The notes beneath the pieces were generated by a model that was not told the DNA's origin, did no database searches, and saw only the letters and a program-made list of their open reading frames with translations. From TMED27 sp041397865 (lineage in GTDB: Bacteria; Pseudomonadota; Alphaproteobacteria; Micavibrionales; Micavibrionaceae): a DNA stretch of 64,000 nt. The stretch is from positions 434,001 through 498,000 of the forward strand of contig JAWKVT010000001.1 in NCBI GenBank assembly GCA_041397865.1. Direction: 5' to 3'. Each line of letters opens with the position of its first letter. Positions within the stretch are counted from its first letter, which is position 1. Position numbers and translations under genes: made by a program. Below are positions 26,392-36,399 of this stretch, in pieces.

Positions 26392-27543
26392 CTACGCACT
26401 CAAGACAAATGCCGCCGCACGCGTTGAGGGGCTCTCGCCCCCTTCAAGTCTTAACGCTTCCTCCAGCCGCGCAAAAGCCTGCACCTGCTTTTCCCGCTGC
26501 TCCGGATAACGGATAAGACGCATCATCGCCCGCGTCAACGTATTGACATTGCAGTTCCACTGCAAAAACTCCGGAACCGCCTCCTCCTGAAGAAGAATAT
26601 TGCTCAAATGCACATAAGGCGTCTTCATAAGCGCCTTAAGAATAAGCGCCGTAACAATATTGGCCCGATACCCAATAACATGGGGAACTCCGGCATAGGA
26701 AAGCTCCAGCCCCACAGTGCCGGAAACCGCAAGTGCCACATTACACGCCGCAAAAGCATCCCATTTCTGCGCCTGATCCAGCACCACATGCGCCTGCACT
26801 CCGCAATCATCAAGAAGAGCCACGATCTGATACTCCAGATTCGGCACAGACGGCACAACCAGTTCCAGATCCGGATAATGCTCTTGAAGCGCACTAATAG
26901 TCTCAAGAAACGGCTTCGAATGCATCTTAAGCTCCCGCTCCCGACTGCCAAGAAGCAGCCCGACGCAAAGCGTATCCTCCGCAATCCCCCTGTCCTCCCG
27001 AAATTTTACAGGCTGAAAAACGCTTTTATCCGTCTCAATAAGCGGATGCCCCACATACTCGGCCTTCAAACCATGCGGCTTGAAATATTGCGGCTCAAAC
27101 GGAAACAAACACATCATCCCGTCAAGAAAAGACGCCACATCCTTCGCCCGGCCCGGCCTCCACGCCCACACGCTCGGCGCGACATAATGAAGAATCCTCC
27201 CTTTAAAAACGCCCCGCTTTCTCAGGCGTTTGGCAATCTGAAAATTAAAATCCGGAAGGTCGATCCCCACAAGAACATCCGGATTGCGTTTTTCTATCTC
27301 TTCGACAAGCCCCTCAATCAAACGCAGCAAGCGCGGCAAATGCCAGGCGACCTCCCAAAGCCCCATAACGCATATATCGTCCATAGGCAGCAAACTCTCC
27401 AGCCCCTGGGCCTTCATCAAATCCCCGCCAATGCCGGAAATATCCGCCTCAGACAAGCCCTGCTCTTTCAAACCGCGCATCAAAGACGCGCCAAGCGCAT
27501 CCCCAGAGGGTTCCCCCGCAATTAAAAACACTGACTTAGCCAT
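26392..27543 (-). CDS. lpxB: Lipid-A-disaccharide synthase
   Basis: LpxB is a glycosyltransferase joining lipid X and UDP-diacylglucosamine into the lipid A disaccharide. The product starts MAKSVFLIAGEPSGDALGASLM and has 383 residues. Other motifs are GIGGDLM, GIDLPDFNF, YVAPSVWAWRPGRAKD, GHPL and SGTVGLELSYAGVPHVI. The start at 27543 overlaps the lpxI end by 8 bp; a second ATG at 27552 would add three residues. It is the last gene of the lpxD-fabZ-lpxA-lpxI-lpxB run. Confidence 0.96.
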   Translation of the reverse strand: MAKSVFLIAGEPSGDALGASLMRGLKEQGLSEADISGIGGDLMKAQGLESLLPMDDICVMGLWEVAWHLPRLLRLIEGLVEEIEKRNPDVLVGIDLPDFNFQIAKRLRKRGVFKGRILHYVAPSVWAWRPGRAKDVASFLDGMMCLFPFEPQYFKPHGLKAEYVGHPLIETDKSVFQPVKFREDRGIAEDTLCVGLLLGSRERELKMHSKPFLETISALQEHYPDLELVVPSVPNLEYQIVALLDDCGVQAHVVLDQAQKWDAFAACNVALAVSGTVGLELSYAGVPHVIGYRANIVTALILKALMKTPYVHLSNILLQEEAVPEFLQWNCNVNTLTRAMMRLIRYPEQREKQVQAFARLEEALRLEGGESPSTRAAAFVLSA

Positions 27544-28405
27544 GCTCACCAAAACTCTCCGGCTCCACGCCTATAACAAAAACCTTAGCCTCATCGGCCT
27601 TTTCCCGAACCGTATCAAGCTCATGAACAAAGCTCCGCCCGGCATGAACCGCCACGCCGCCCAGCCCCGCATCAACGATACTCTCAATCGTTTGCGGACC
27701 GATCGTCGGCAAGTCCAAGTCTGTATCTTGCCCGTCTTTACACAGTTTAACAAGTATCCCGCGCTTGCCCCCGCGCTGTAAAAGCCCGCACCGGCGGATA
27801 AGCTCATCCGTCCCCTCAGCCCCCTCAACGCCCAGAACATAGCCCTGCTGAACGACAACCGCCTGCCCGATATCCAAAGGAGCCATCGCCTGCAAAACCT
27901 CAACCCCGCGCGCAATATCATCCCTATCGCCCCGTGAAGGTTTCACAGCCCCTACCGCCCCCGCAGGCGTCAACAAATCCGGCATAAAATCCTGCACCCC
28001 ATAAATACGAAACCCCTCTTTCTCCAGAAAACGCCGAAGCCCTTTAAGAAGCCCGTCATCCCCAAACGCTTTAAAGCCCTCTTTGGCAAAAAATTCCGCC
28101 GTCTTTAAGTCCGGACGAAGCTCTTTAAGCGACGGCCTGCGAATTTTACCAATAAAGACAATATCATGAATGTCCCGGCTTTTGAGCGCTTTAAGAACAC
28201 GCCCCGCGCCGCCAAGCCGCGCCCAAAGATGATCCCCGCCCTCTATAGAGGCCGGATCCGTCTGCCCTTCAAATCCGACAACAAAAACGTCAATAGAGCA
28301 GCCCGCCCGGCAATGCTCAATAAAGCGGCGCGGAATATCACCCCCGCCCGCCAGAACACCTAAACGGGTAATATGATCTACGCGCTTTTTCGAGGAAGCT
28401 GGCAT
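27536..28405 (-). CDS. lpxI: UDP-2,3-diacylglucosamine pyrophosphatase LpxI
   Basis: LpxI (formerly DUF1009) cleaves UDP-2,3-diacylglucosamine to lipid X and replaces LpxH in many alphaproteobacteria. The product has 289 residues with LGVLAGGGDIPRRF, FVVGFEGQTDP, IGKIRRPSL, GDDGLLKG and the catalytic Asp near 231 in DLDLPTIGPQTI. The only usable ATG overlaps the end of lpxA by 28 bp, and its end overlaps lpxB by 8 bp, so the three are translated as a chain. Confidence 0.95.
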   Translation of the reverse strand: MPASSKKRVDHITRLGVLAGGGDIPRRFIEHCRAGCSIDVFVVGFEGQTDPASIEGGDHLWARLGGAGRVLKALKSRDIHDIVFIGKIRRPSLKELRPDLKTAEFFAKEGFKAFGDDGLLKGLRRFLEKEGFRIYGVQDFMPDLLTPAGAVGAVKPSRGDRDDIARGVEVLQAMAPLDIGQAVVVQQGYVLGVEGAEGTDELIRRCGLLQRGGKRGILVKLCKDGQDTDLDLPTIGPQTIESIVDAGLGGVAVHAGRSFVHELDTVREKADEAKVFVIGVEPESFGEHG

Positions 28406-29181
28406 AAGGGAAACTTGGTCTTGGCTTTTGCAAAATCAATAATTTTCATCGCCGTTTCATGATCGTGAAAATCCTGCATCACGCTTTCAATCCGCTGCTC
28501 CATCGTCCCCTCATCACCGAAAAGCTGGTTAAAAGCCCGCTGCAACGCGCGAATATCATCCTTGTCAAACCCGCGCCGCTCCAGACCGATCAGATTCAAA
28601 CCATGCAGATAGGCCCGCTCGCCCTTCACCCGGCCATAAGGAATTACATCATTCTCAACGCCCGACATCCCGCCGATGATCGCATGATCGCCAATGCGAA
28701 CAAACTGATGCACCGCCGCCAGCCCGCCGATAATCACAAAATCCCCAACCTGCACATGCCCGCCAAGCGTCGCATTATTCGCCATAATCACATTATTCCC
28801 AATCTGACAATCATGCGCGACATGCGTACTCATCATAAACAGGCAGTTATCACCCACGCGCGTCACCATACCCCCGTCCTTCGTTCCGGGATTCATCGTC
28901 GTATATTCGCGAATAACGTTGTTCGCACCGATAATCAGCTCCGACGGCTCACCGGCATATTTCAAATCCTGCGGCGCAGAGCCAAGAGAAACAAATGCAT
29001 GAATAACCGTATTTTCACCAACCTGCGTATGACCGTCAATAACCACATGCGCCTTAAGCTGCACGTTGGAAGCAAGCTCCACATCCGGGCCGATAATGCA
29101 ATACGGACCAATCTGCACACCGTCGGCAATCCTAGCCTTGGGGTCGACAATAGCGCTGGGATGAATATTTTCTGAACTCAT
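28378..29181 (-). CDS. lpxA: UDP-N-acetylglucosamine acyltransferase
   Basis: LpxA adds the first 3-hydroxyacyl chain in lipid A synthesis. The 267-residue product has a left-handed beta helix made of hexapeptide repeats (IHPSAIVDPKARIADGVQIG onward) up to about residue 190, then a helical tail. The catalytic His is expected at 123 (HVAHDCQIG). It follows fabZ and runs into lpxI. Confidence 0.97.
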   Translation of the reverse strand: MSSENIHPSAIVDPKARIADGVQIGPYCIIGPDVELASNVQLKAHVVIDGHTQVGENTVIHAFVSLGSAPQDLKYAGEPSELIIGANNVIREYTTMNPGTKDGGMVTRVGDNCLFMMSTHVAHDCQIGNNVIMANNATLGGHVQVGDFVIIGGLAAVHQFVRIGDHAIIGGMSGVENDVIPYGRVKGERAYLHGLNLIGLERRGFDKDDIRALQRAFNQLFGDEGTMEQRIESVMQDFHDHETAMKIIDFAKAKTKFPLCQLPRKSA

Positions 29182-29267
29182 AACTCTACCTCTGGAAAAA
29201 GCCTAAAAGCTTAGGCCCAAAACTGCAAATCACGGATTGTTGCACCGCGTAACAATAAAAAAGAAAA

Positions 29268-29717
29268 TCACGCGCTCGTTTTATCGGTAATCATCGCGCT
29301 AAATGTCGCTTCAGCGCAGAGCTTCCCGTCAACTTTCGCCTCACCTTTAAACTTCCAGACATTCGCGCGGGCTTGAACCTTCGTAACATGCAGGTGCAAA
29401 GCATCACCGGGCGTTACAGGCTGGCGAAAACGCGCATTATCAATTGTCATGAAATAAACAACCTTGCCCTCGGCCTCTTGCCCAAGGGATTCAACAACCA
29501 CAAGCGCCGCCGTCTGGGCCAAAGCCTCAACAATCAAAACCCCCGGCATAACCGGATAGCCCGGAAAATGCCCCATGAAATGCGGCTCGTTCATGCTCAC
29601 ATTTTTAAGGCTCACCGCGCTTTCACCCGGATTCATTTCCAAAACCCGGTCAACAAGCAGGATCGGATACCGATGAGGGATCATCTCCATAATGCGGTTA
29701 ATATCAATTATACTCAT
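29268..29717 (-). CDS. fabZ: 3-hydroxyacyl-[acyl-carrier-protein] dehydratase FabZ
   Basis: FabZ removes water from 3-hydroxyacyl-ACP in fatty acid elongation and competes with LpxA and LpxD for the same substrates. The 149-residue hotdog-fold product has IMEMIPHRYPILLVDRV. The active site is His50 in HFMGHFPGYPVMPG and Glu64 in IVEALAQTAA. It is placed between lpxD and lpxA as usual. Confidence 0.97.
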   Translation of the reverse strand: MSIIDINRIMEMIPHRYPILLVDRVLEMNPGESAVSLKNVSMNEPHFMGHFPGYPVMPGVLIVEALAQTAALVVVESLGQEAEGKVVYFMTIDNARFRQPVTPGDALHLHVTKVQARANVWKFKGEAKVDGKLCAEATFSAMITDKTSA

Positions 29718-29779
29718 GGTTAAAGACTATCCTTATTATTCCAAACACTTAAAGCGAAAACTCTGACAACTATAGCCGA

Positions 29780-30796
29780 TTAATCCTTTTTAAGCATACG
29801 CTTTAATAAAGCAACCTGTTTCATATACTGCTTAATCGGCATTGCCGGAGAGCCCATCTGCTCCTGCCCAGCAGGAATATCGCGCATAACGCCAGATTGC
29901 GCTGCAATCCGCGCGCCCATGCCGACCCGCAAATGCCCGGCAATACCGGCCTGACCGCCAATTGCAACAAAATCCTCTATCACCGTACTCCCCGAAATTC
30001 CGACCTGCGCAACAATCACACACCCCCGGCCAATTTGAACATTATGGCCAATCTGCACCAGATTGTCGATCCACGTCCCATCTCCAATAATCGTATCCGG
30101 CCCCGCACCGCGATCAATCGTCGTATTCGCACCAATCTCGACATGCCCGCCGATAAGAACGCGCCCAAGCTGCGGCACCTTCACATGCCCCTTCGGATCT
30201 ATCGCAAAACCAAAACCATCCTGCCCCACCCGCACACCGGGATACAGGCGCGTGTAATCCCCAATATGGCAATGCGAAAGCGTAGAATTCGAGCCAACCC
30301 GCACACCGCGCCCCAACTGCACATTCGGCCCAATCACAACATTCGCCTCAATCCAGCAATCCTCGCCAATATCCGCGCCCGCGCTAATCACAGCACCCGC
30401 CTCAATCGTACACCCATCACCAATACGCGCCGCACTATCAATATTCGCCTGCACCGATATGTCCGCTTCCGGCTTCTCATCCGGATAAAACGCCTGCGCG
30501 ACCAAAGCATAAGATTTATAGGGATGAGGACTGAGCAGCAAATGAACCCCCTTCGGCGCAATCTCCGCCATATCCGGGTGAATAATGCACGCCCCGGCTT
30601 TGGTTGCTTCAAACTGATGCTTGTATTTCACATTATCCAGAAAACTTATATCTGATGCCTCCGCCTTGTCTAAGGCCCCGACATCTTCAAGAACATACGC
30701 CCCGTCAGATCCTTCCCCAACCTGTCCACCGGCTATCTCTGCCAATTCGGCAAGGCTAAAAGTTTGCGATTTTTCAAAAAACTTTGCATCGGCCAT
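29780..30796 (-). CDS. lpxD: UDP-3-O-(3-hydroxyacyl)glucosamine N-acyltransferase
   Basis: LpxD adds the second acyl chain in lipid A synthesis. The 338-residue product has an N-terminal uridine-binding domain (FSLAELAEIAGG; DISFLDNVKY). A long hexapeptide-repeat helix follows, containing GQDGFGFAID and the likely catalytic His in LVQIGHNVQIG. The helical end is KQVALLKRMLKK. It begins two bases before the ompH end region, within one operon from bamA. Confidence 0.96.
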   Translation of the reverse strand: MADAKFFEKSQTFSLAELAEIAGGQVGEGSDGAYVLEDVGALDKAEASDISFLDNVKYKHQFEATKAGACIIHPDMAEIAPKGVHLLLSPHPYKSYALVAQAFYPDEKPEADISVQANIDSAARIGDGCTIEAGAVISAGADIGEDCWIEANVVIGPNVQLGRGVRVGSNSTLSHCHIGDYTRLYPGVRVGQDGFGFAIDPKGHVKVPQLGRVLIGGHVEIGANTTIDRGAGPDTIIGDGTWIDNLVQIGHNVQIGRGCVIVAQVGISGSTVIEDFVAIGGQAGIAGHLRVGMGARIAAQSGVMRDIPAGQEQMGSPAMPIKQYMKQVALLKRMLKKD

Positions 30797-30798
30797 TG

Positions 30799-31335
30799 TT
30801 AACGATCCTTAATCTCCAACGGAACGGTTTTAATCTGTTGATTAAGCTTCTCGAGAGTTTCTTGCGTGATATCCAAAGACTTCTCCCCCGCAATCACGTT
30901 TTTATTCGATATAACCAACTCAAAACCTCGCTCATCGGCAAGCTCTTCAACAACAAGATAAAGATGCTCGCGCAGCGCATCCATCGAAACGTTTGAAGCC
31001 TCCTCTAACATACGCTTCTTTTCCTGCGCCATTTTCCGCGCAGCAATCAGCTTGGTTTCATAAGCTTGACGCTTCTTGGCATACTCTTCTTGAGAAAGCT
31101 TTGAACGCTCTTCCAAAATCTCTTTTTCTTCTTCGCGAAGCACCCGCTCCGTTTCGGAAATTTCCGCTAAAAACTTTTCCCTGAGCGCTTCACGCTGCTC
31201 ATGAATACTCTTCGCCGCCAGCGATTGGCTCATGATATAGGAAACGTCGACAACGCCGACAGCCCCGCCCGCAAATGCCTCGGCGGAAAACAAACAACAT
31301 AGCCCCACAACAATAACAGCACATAACCTAAACAT
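30799..31335 (-). CDS. OmpH/Skp-family periplasmic chaperone
   Basis: The 178-residue product has a signal peptide (about 1-22, ending AEAFAGG). A long charged helical region (about 45-120: EREALREKFLAEISETERVLREEEKEI) would form the tentacles of the Skp trimer. The C-terminal part is KSLDITQETLEKLNQ. Skp holds unfolded outer-membrane proteins on the way to BamA. It lies between bamA and lpxD, the standard position. Confidence 0.92.
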   Translation of the reverse strand: MFRLCAVIVVGLCCLFSAEAFAGGAVGVVDVSYIMSQSLAAKSIHEQREALREKFLAEISETERVLREEEKEILEERSKLSQEEYAKKRQAYETKLIAARKMAQEKKRMLEEASNVSMDALREHLYLVVEELADERGFELVISNKNVIAGEKSLDITQETLEKLNQQIKTVPLEIKDR

Positions 31336-31402
31336 AACGGCCTAACTTATATCCTGTGGCCCGTTATTAGCAAGCAATGAGTTCAGTTTTAGAGACAAGA
31401 CC

Positions 31403-33670
31403 CTAAAAACGCGTTCCAAAATTGAACCTGAAAGACTCCGTCTCATCAAAATCCTCATCCGCGACAGGAACGGCAAAATCCGCACGAACCGGACCGAACG
31501 GAGAACGCCACGACACGCCAAGCCCGACGCTTGCGCGAATACTCGACTCGTCTTGAATCTCCGGGCCGCTATCATCAAGCTCCGTTAAAGTTCCCGCATC
31601 TGTAAAGGCATGCCCCAAAATCCCAAGCTCGCTAGGTAAACCAAGCGGGAAAGACGTTTCCAGTGTCCCACGGTAGAAAACATTGCCGCCCAAAGAATCG
31701 GTTGTCGTCCGGTCACGCGGCCCGACGCCTGCGCTTTCAAAACCGCGAAGCGTACTGCCGCCAAGATAGAAGCGCTCGTTAATCTGTACATCTTCATCGC
31801 CATAACCCTCGATAACCCCAACCTCGGCTAAAGCGTTAAACACCACCTGATCGAAAATCGGATAATAATAAGAAGCGCCGGTTTTGCCCGAAACATATTG
31901 AGCATCGCCGCCCAGCCCGGCAACCTCGCCATCCAGCCAGTATAAAAGCCCCTCCGTCGGAAAAATCGTGCTGTCCCGGCTGTCATACGTTATACGCTGT
32001 GAAAGCGCCGAAGTATCACGCTCCCCCTCCTGATCCCGGATAAAACGCGAAGCCCCGCTGGCCACATCCGTAATCTCGTTGCGTTCAATCCGGTAACGAA
32101 GAGACTGCCGCCAGCGCTCAGAAAGCGGATAACCAATATGCACCCCGCCGCCCGTACGGCGCTGGTCATACGAACTCTCATCCTGAAAATCCCGCGTCGT
32201 ATGAAAAGCGTTAACCCCTGCGGAAACATCCCGGTTCAGGAAATACGGCTCGGTAAAAGCAAGATCAAATTCCGTACGCTCCCCGGCAACAACGGCCCCC
32301 AGCGTCAAATCCTGCCCCTTACCCAGAAGGTTCCGTTCACGAATGCGGAAATCCGCCAAAGGCCCGTCATTCGTAGAAAAGCCGGCCCCGATAGAAAGCT
32401 CTCCGGTCGATTTCTCCGTAACGCCAACATCCACAACAGTTTTATCCGGCGCAGAGCCGGGCCGCGTATTGACCTCAACCGTTTCAAAATAATCAAGATT
32501 GCGAACATTCCGCTCGGATTTAGCCAGCTTGGACTTGTTAAACGGATCCCCTTCAACAAGCTCAAACTCGCGGCGCACAACTTTATCAAGCGTACGCACA
32601 TTCCCGTTCACATCAATACGCTCAACAAAAACCCGCGGCGACTCGTCAATATTAAAAACAATATCAACCGCCCTGTCCCCGCGCCGGCGCTGCACATCCG
32701 GACGCACATTGACAAAAGCGTATTGCAGATCGCCCAGCGCATCGGTCAGATTGTCCACGCTTTCCTGCACATAATCCGCATTATACCACGCCCCGCTCTC
32801 GATATTGATCTCCGGACGGAGAACCGAAGCGTCAAAATTGCGAATATGCGAATTTATGGAGATATCTCCAACACGGTAACGCTCACCCTCTTCCAGAGTA
32901 ATCGTAATAAAGAAGTGATCCCGCTCATCCGAAAGCTCCGACACGGCAGACAGAATGCGAAAATCCGCATACCCCTTGGAAAGGTAAAAACGCCGCAACA
33001 ACTCCTGGTCAAACGCCAGACGGTCCGGATCATAGCGGTCATCCGAAGTCAGAAAACGATACCATGCGGACTCCTTCGTGCTGATTTCACTGCGCAATCT
33101 GTCATCGTCAAAACGCTTGTTCCCGACAAAACGGATCGACTCAACTTCGGTAATGTCGCCTTCCTCAATTTCAAACACCAGATCAACGCGGTTCTGGTCA
33201 AGCTTGATAACCTTCGGCTCAATCCCGACGGAAAAACGCCCGTTACGGCGATAAACCTGATAAAGCCGCGAAACGTCGGACTGCACACGCGTACGGGTAA
33301 AAACCTGACGCGGACGGATCTGAATTTCCGCCAAAAGCGCCTCATCCTCGATCTTCTCATTCCCCTCAAACGCAATCTGGTTCACAACCGGATTTTCCAT
33401 GACGTCAACAACAAGAGCACTCCCCTCTTGCGAAAGCGTCACATCGGCGAACAGCCCCGTCGCAAAAAGCCCCTTCAACGCGGAATCCAACGTCTCGCGC
33501 GTCATCGGGTCCCCCACTTTCAAATCCATGTAGGATTGAATAGTCGCAGGCTCGATACGCTCGGCCCCCTGAATGCGGATCTCGCGGATCGCCGTTTGCG
33601 CCTGCGCCACAGCAGGCGCAAGGATAAGAAAAGCCAAAATCCCTGTAAAAAGTCTTCGCATCAGTTGCAT
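31403..33670 (-). CDS. bamA: Outer-membrane protein assembly factor BamA
   Basis: BamA inserts beta-barrel proteins into the outer membrane. The product has 755 residues: signal peptide (1-24, ending AQAQ), five POTRA domains (about 25-420; motifs IRIQGAERI, VNQIAFEGNEKI, VESIRFVGNKRF, VFVERIDVNGNVRT) and a 16-strand barrel (about 430-755). The last residue is Phe (RFNFGTRF), the usual outer-membrane signal. GRGLR-type loop: FYLGGSTLRGFES. An ATG three codons in could also be the start. Confidence 0.97.
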   Translation of the reverse strand: MQLMRRLFTGILAFLILAPAVAQAQTAIREIRIQGAERIEPATIQSYMDLKVGDPMTRETLDSALKGLFATGLFADVTLSQEGSALVVDVMENPVVNQIAFEGNEKIEDEALLAEIQIRPRQVFTRTRVQSDVSRLYQVYRRNGRFSVGIEPKVIKLDQNRVDLVFEIEEGDITEVESIRFVGNKRFDDDRLRSEISTKESAWYRFLTSDDRYDPDRLAFDQELLRRFYLSKGYADFRILSAVSELSDERDHFFITITLEEGERYRVGDISINSHIRNFDASVLRPEINIESGAWYNADYVQESVDNLTDALGDLQYAFVNVRPDVQRRRGDRAVDIVFNIDESPRVFVERIDVNGNVRTLDKVVRREFELVEGDPFNKSKLAKSERNVRNLDYFETVEVNTRPGSAPDKTVVDVGVTEKSTGELSIGAGFSTNDGPLADFRIRERNLLGKGQDLTLGAVVAGERTEFDLAFTEPYFLNRDVSAGVNAFHTTRDFQDESSYDQRRTGGGVHIGYPLSERWRQSLRYRIERNEITDVASGASRFIRDQEGERDTSALSQRITYDSRDSTIFPTEGLLYWLDGEVAGLGGDAQYVSGKTGASYYYPIFDQVVFNALAEVGVIEGYGDEDVQINERFYLGGSTLRGFESAGVGPRDRTTTDSLGGNVFYRGTLETSFPLGLPSELGILGHAFTDAGTLTELDDSGPEIQDESSIRASVGLGVSWRSPFGPVRADFAVPVADEDFDETESFRFNFGTRF

Positions 33671-33714
33671 GAGATATCACCGTTATTTTATTGGGCAAAA
33701 CCGGAAGGAAACAC

Positions 33715-33747
33715 CTGACCCGGCACGAAACAGTTCTAGCGGGTCAG
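33715..33747. other. Hairpin in the bamA leader
   Basis: Arms CTGACCCG (33715-33722) and CGGGTCAG (33740-33747), perfect over 8 bp with a 17-bp loop, in the 146-bp gap between rseP and bamA. It could pause or process the rseP-bamA transcript. There is no T run to make it an intrinsic terminator. Confidence 0.35.
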
Positions 33748-33816
33748 ACGCAAAAAGACAACATCCTTATTATGCTGTGATTCTCTAATAAAAATCCAGC
33801 CTCAGCATAAAAATGT

Positions 33817-35199
33817 TTACAGAATCAATTGAAGAATATCATTCAGATTAGCAAAAACCATCACACCGATCAAAAAGGCAAACCCGACACGAAACGCATA
33901 TTCCTGCACCTGCTCGGGGATAGGACGCCCCAAAACGGCCTCAAAAAAATAAAACATCAGATGCCCGCCATCCAGCATAGGGATAGGGAAAAGATTAATC
34001 AGCCCCAGATTGATCGAAAGCAGCGCGGTAAACATGATAAGCGCAATAAGTCCGCGCTGCGCCATATCCCCGGCCAGAGCGCCAATACGGATCACCCCGC
34101 CAAGCTCCGCCGCGCTGCGGCTGCCCGTCACCATCTGCCCGAGCGCCTCAAGCGTCCCGCGCGTAATCACCCAGCACTGCTCAACCGCTTGAAGCGCCGA
34201 AACATGCAAAGGATACTGAACAAAAGCGTCCGCCTCCACGTTTGAAAGAAAAAGAAAATCATATTCATCCGCATCCGGCTCATTAATGAACCCGTTAAAC
34301 TCGGCCAAAGGCTGAACGATCAAAACCTCTTTCTGCGCACCGTTTTCTATGGAAATGCTAAAGCGCTCCCCCATACGCTGCAAAAGAGCAGCCCGAACCG
34401 CGGCAACATCGTCATAAACCTGCCCGTCGATGGCTTTGATCGTCTCAATTTGCACCGCATGACGCGGGCTAATCAGCCCTAAAAGACCGCGGCTATGCTT
34501 AAACCCGAAACGGTCCTCCTGCGTCAGCTTTTTCGGAGACGCATAAATATCAAGAACCTCTCCATCACGCTCAACGACAAAATGCTTCTCAAGATCAAGC
34601 GCAATCATCATCTCCCGGCGGATATCTTCAAAGGTGGTAATGGCCTTTCCGTCAACGGAAATAATCCTGTCATGCACCTGAAACCCATGCTCTTCCGCAC
34701 TGGAACCGCCAATCACCGCCGCCGCGACAGGCGGCGTAACCGGCTGCCCGTTAAAGGTAAAAAGCGCGGTCATAAGAATAATGGCAAAAATATAATTAAT
34801 AGCAGGCCCCGCCAGAACAATCGCCGAGCGCTTTAACACCGATTGCGCGAAAAAAGCCTCTTTTCTCTCTTCCTCATTCAACGGACGAACGTCACCGCCC
34901 TCGCTTTCAATCTCGTCTTTATGCCCCGCACTGGCCGGATCGACATCGCCGAACATTTTAACGTAGCCCCCAAGCGGGATAAGCCCGACTTTCCAGCGCA
35001 TCCCGTTCTTGTCGTTAAAACCGAAAAGCTCTTTGCCAAACCCGATAGAAAACGTCTCAACCCGCACCCCGCACATCCGCGCGACAATATAATGCCCCCA
35101 CTCATGCACGAACACCAGGATACTAAGCACCAGAATAAATGCCCCGCCGTAAAACCAGATATTCCCGCCAAGCATTTGAAAAATTTCAAGAAAGTTCAT
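33817..35199 (-). CDS. rseP: Site-2 protease RseP
   Basis: RseP is an intramembrane zinc metalloprotease that completes cleavage of anti-sigma factors in the envelope stress response. The product has 460 residues, with the active site HEWGH at 32-36 in the first membrane helix. A PDZ region (about 190-280: GSSAEEHGFQVHDRIISVDGKAI is its ligand-binding part) follows. The second zinc motif is MLDGGH near the end. Three to four membrane helices are visible. It lies between dxr and bamA. Confidence 0.96.
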   Translation of the reverse strand: MNFLEIFQMLGGNIWFYGGAFILVLSILVFVHEWGHYIVARMCGVRVETFSIGFGKELFGFNDKNGMRWKVGLIPLGGYVKMFGDVDPASAGHKDEIESEGGDVRPLNEEERKEAFFAQSVLKRSAIVLAGPAINYIFAIILMTALFTFNGQPVTPPVAAAVIGGSSAEEHGFQVHDRIISVDGKAITTFEDIRREMMIALDLEKHFVVERDGEVLDIYASPKKLTQEDRFGFKHSRGLLGLISPRHAVQIETIKAIDGQVYDDVAAVRAALLQRMGERFSISIENGAQKEVLIVQPLAEFNGFINEPDADEYDFLFLSNVEADAFVQYPLHVSALQAVEQCWVITRGTLEALGQMVTGSRSAAELGGVIRIGALAGDMAQRGLIALIMFTALLSINLGLINLFPIPMLDGGHLMFYFFEAVLGRPIPEQVQEYAFRVGFAFLIGVMVFANLNDILQLIL

Positions 35200-35201
35200 T
35201 A

Positions 35202-36395
35202 CTATACCGCTTTCGTCTTCGCTCCGGATGGAAGCGCTCCTTGGTTAAGATAGTCCATGACGGCGCCACGAACAGCCCCGTCCGCTTTTTCTACAGAATC
35301 AAGACTATCAAGAGTTATATCAGGCTCTCGCCGCAATGCGAACTCTATCACATTAAGAATATCAGGAAAATGAATCTCACGCCTTAAAAAAGCATCAACA
35401 GCCACCTCGTTCGCCGCGTTCAGCGCCACACAGGCCCCCAGCCCCTTCTCAATACATTCATACGCCAAACCCAGTGCCGGAAAACGCTCAACGTCCGGCT
35501 GCTCAAAATCAAGCCGCTTAAGCGCCCTTAAATCCAGACGCTGCCCCGGCGTCTCCATCCGCTCCGGCCAGGCCAGCGCATACGCGATCGGCGTGCGCAT
35601 ATCGCTCGCCCCCATCTGCGCCAATAGGGAGCCATCCGCATATTCCACCATCGAATGCACCACAGATTGCGGATGAATAAGAACCTCAATCTTGTCACCC
35701 GGAAGGCCAAACAAAACATGCGCCTCAATAATCTCAAGTGCCTTGTTCATCATCGTTGCGCTATCGACCGAAATTTTCGCCCCCATGTCCCAGTTCGGAT
35801 GCGCAATCGCCTGCTCCGGTGTCGCCCGCGCAATCTCTTCCGCCCCCCATGTCCGGAACGGTCCGCCCGACGCGGTAAGGATAATGCGCTCTATCCCCTC
35901 CCTGCGCTCAAAATCAAACACCTGAAATACCGCGTTATGCTCGCTGTCCAGCGGCAGAATTTTCGTGCCGTATCTCGCCGCCGCCTCGATCACAAAAGGC
36001 CCTGCCGCCACAAGCGGCTCCTTATTCGCAATCGCCACGCAGGCACTATGCTTAATCGCATTCATCAACGGCTTAAGCCCCGCAATACCCGTAATGGCGG
36101 AAACCGTCAGGTCCGTACCGGCCTGTACAGCCTGCGCCAAAGCTTCCGCACCGCCCAGAACGCTCACCCCCCGGCCCTTCAAAAGCGCCCTTAAATCATC
36201 CTCATGCGCAGCATTGCCAATCACAACACTCCGCGCACCAAGCCGTAGCGCCGCCGCCGCCAGCGCTTCATAATTTTCATGCGCCGTAAGCGTACAAACC
36301 TCAAACATCTCCGTCGCAGACGCAATCACATCGGCTGTATTCTGACCGATAGAACCCGTCACTCCCAATATAGAAACGCTTTTTTTCCCGGCCAT
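35202..36395 (-). CDS. dxr: 1-deoxy-D-xylulose 5-phosphate reductoisomerase
   Basis: Dxr is the committed step of the MEP isoprenoid pathway. The 397-residue product starts with the NADPH-binding SILGVTGSIGQNTADV. Metal and substrate residues lie in LPLDSEHNAVFQ (Asp and two-residue-spaced Glu) and TASGGPFRTW. The flexible loop and MNKALEIIEAHVLFG follow. It ends two bases before the rseP start, and the gene upstream is cdsA. Confidence 0.97.
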   Translation of the reverse strand: MAGKKSVSILGVTGSIGQNTADVIASATEMFEVCTLTAHENYEALAAAALRLGARSVVIGNAAHEDDLRALLKGRGVSVLGGAEALAQAVQAGTDLTVSAITGIAGLKPLMNAIKHSACVAIANKEPLVAAGPFVIEAAARYGTKILPLDSEHNAVFQVFDFERREGIERIILTASGGPFRTWGAEEIARATPEQAIAHPNWDMGAKISVDSATMMNKALEIIEAHVLFGLPGDKIEVLIHPQSVVHSMVEYADGSLLAQMGASDMRTPIAYALAWPERMETPGQRLDLRALKRLDFEQPDVERFPALGLAYECIEKGLGACVALNAANEVAVDAFLRREIHFPDILNVIEFALRREPDITLDSLDSVEKADGAVRGAVMDYLNQGALPSGAKTKAV

Positions 36396-36399
36396 ACGT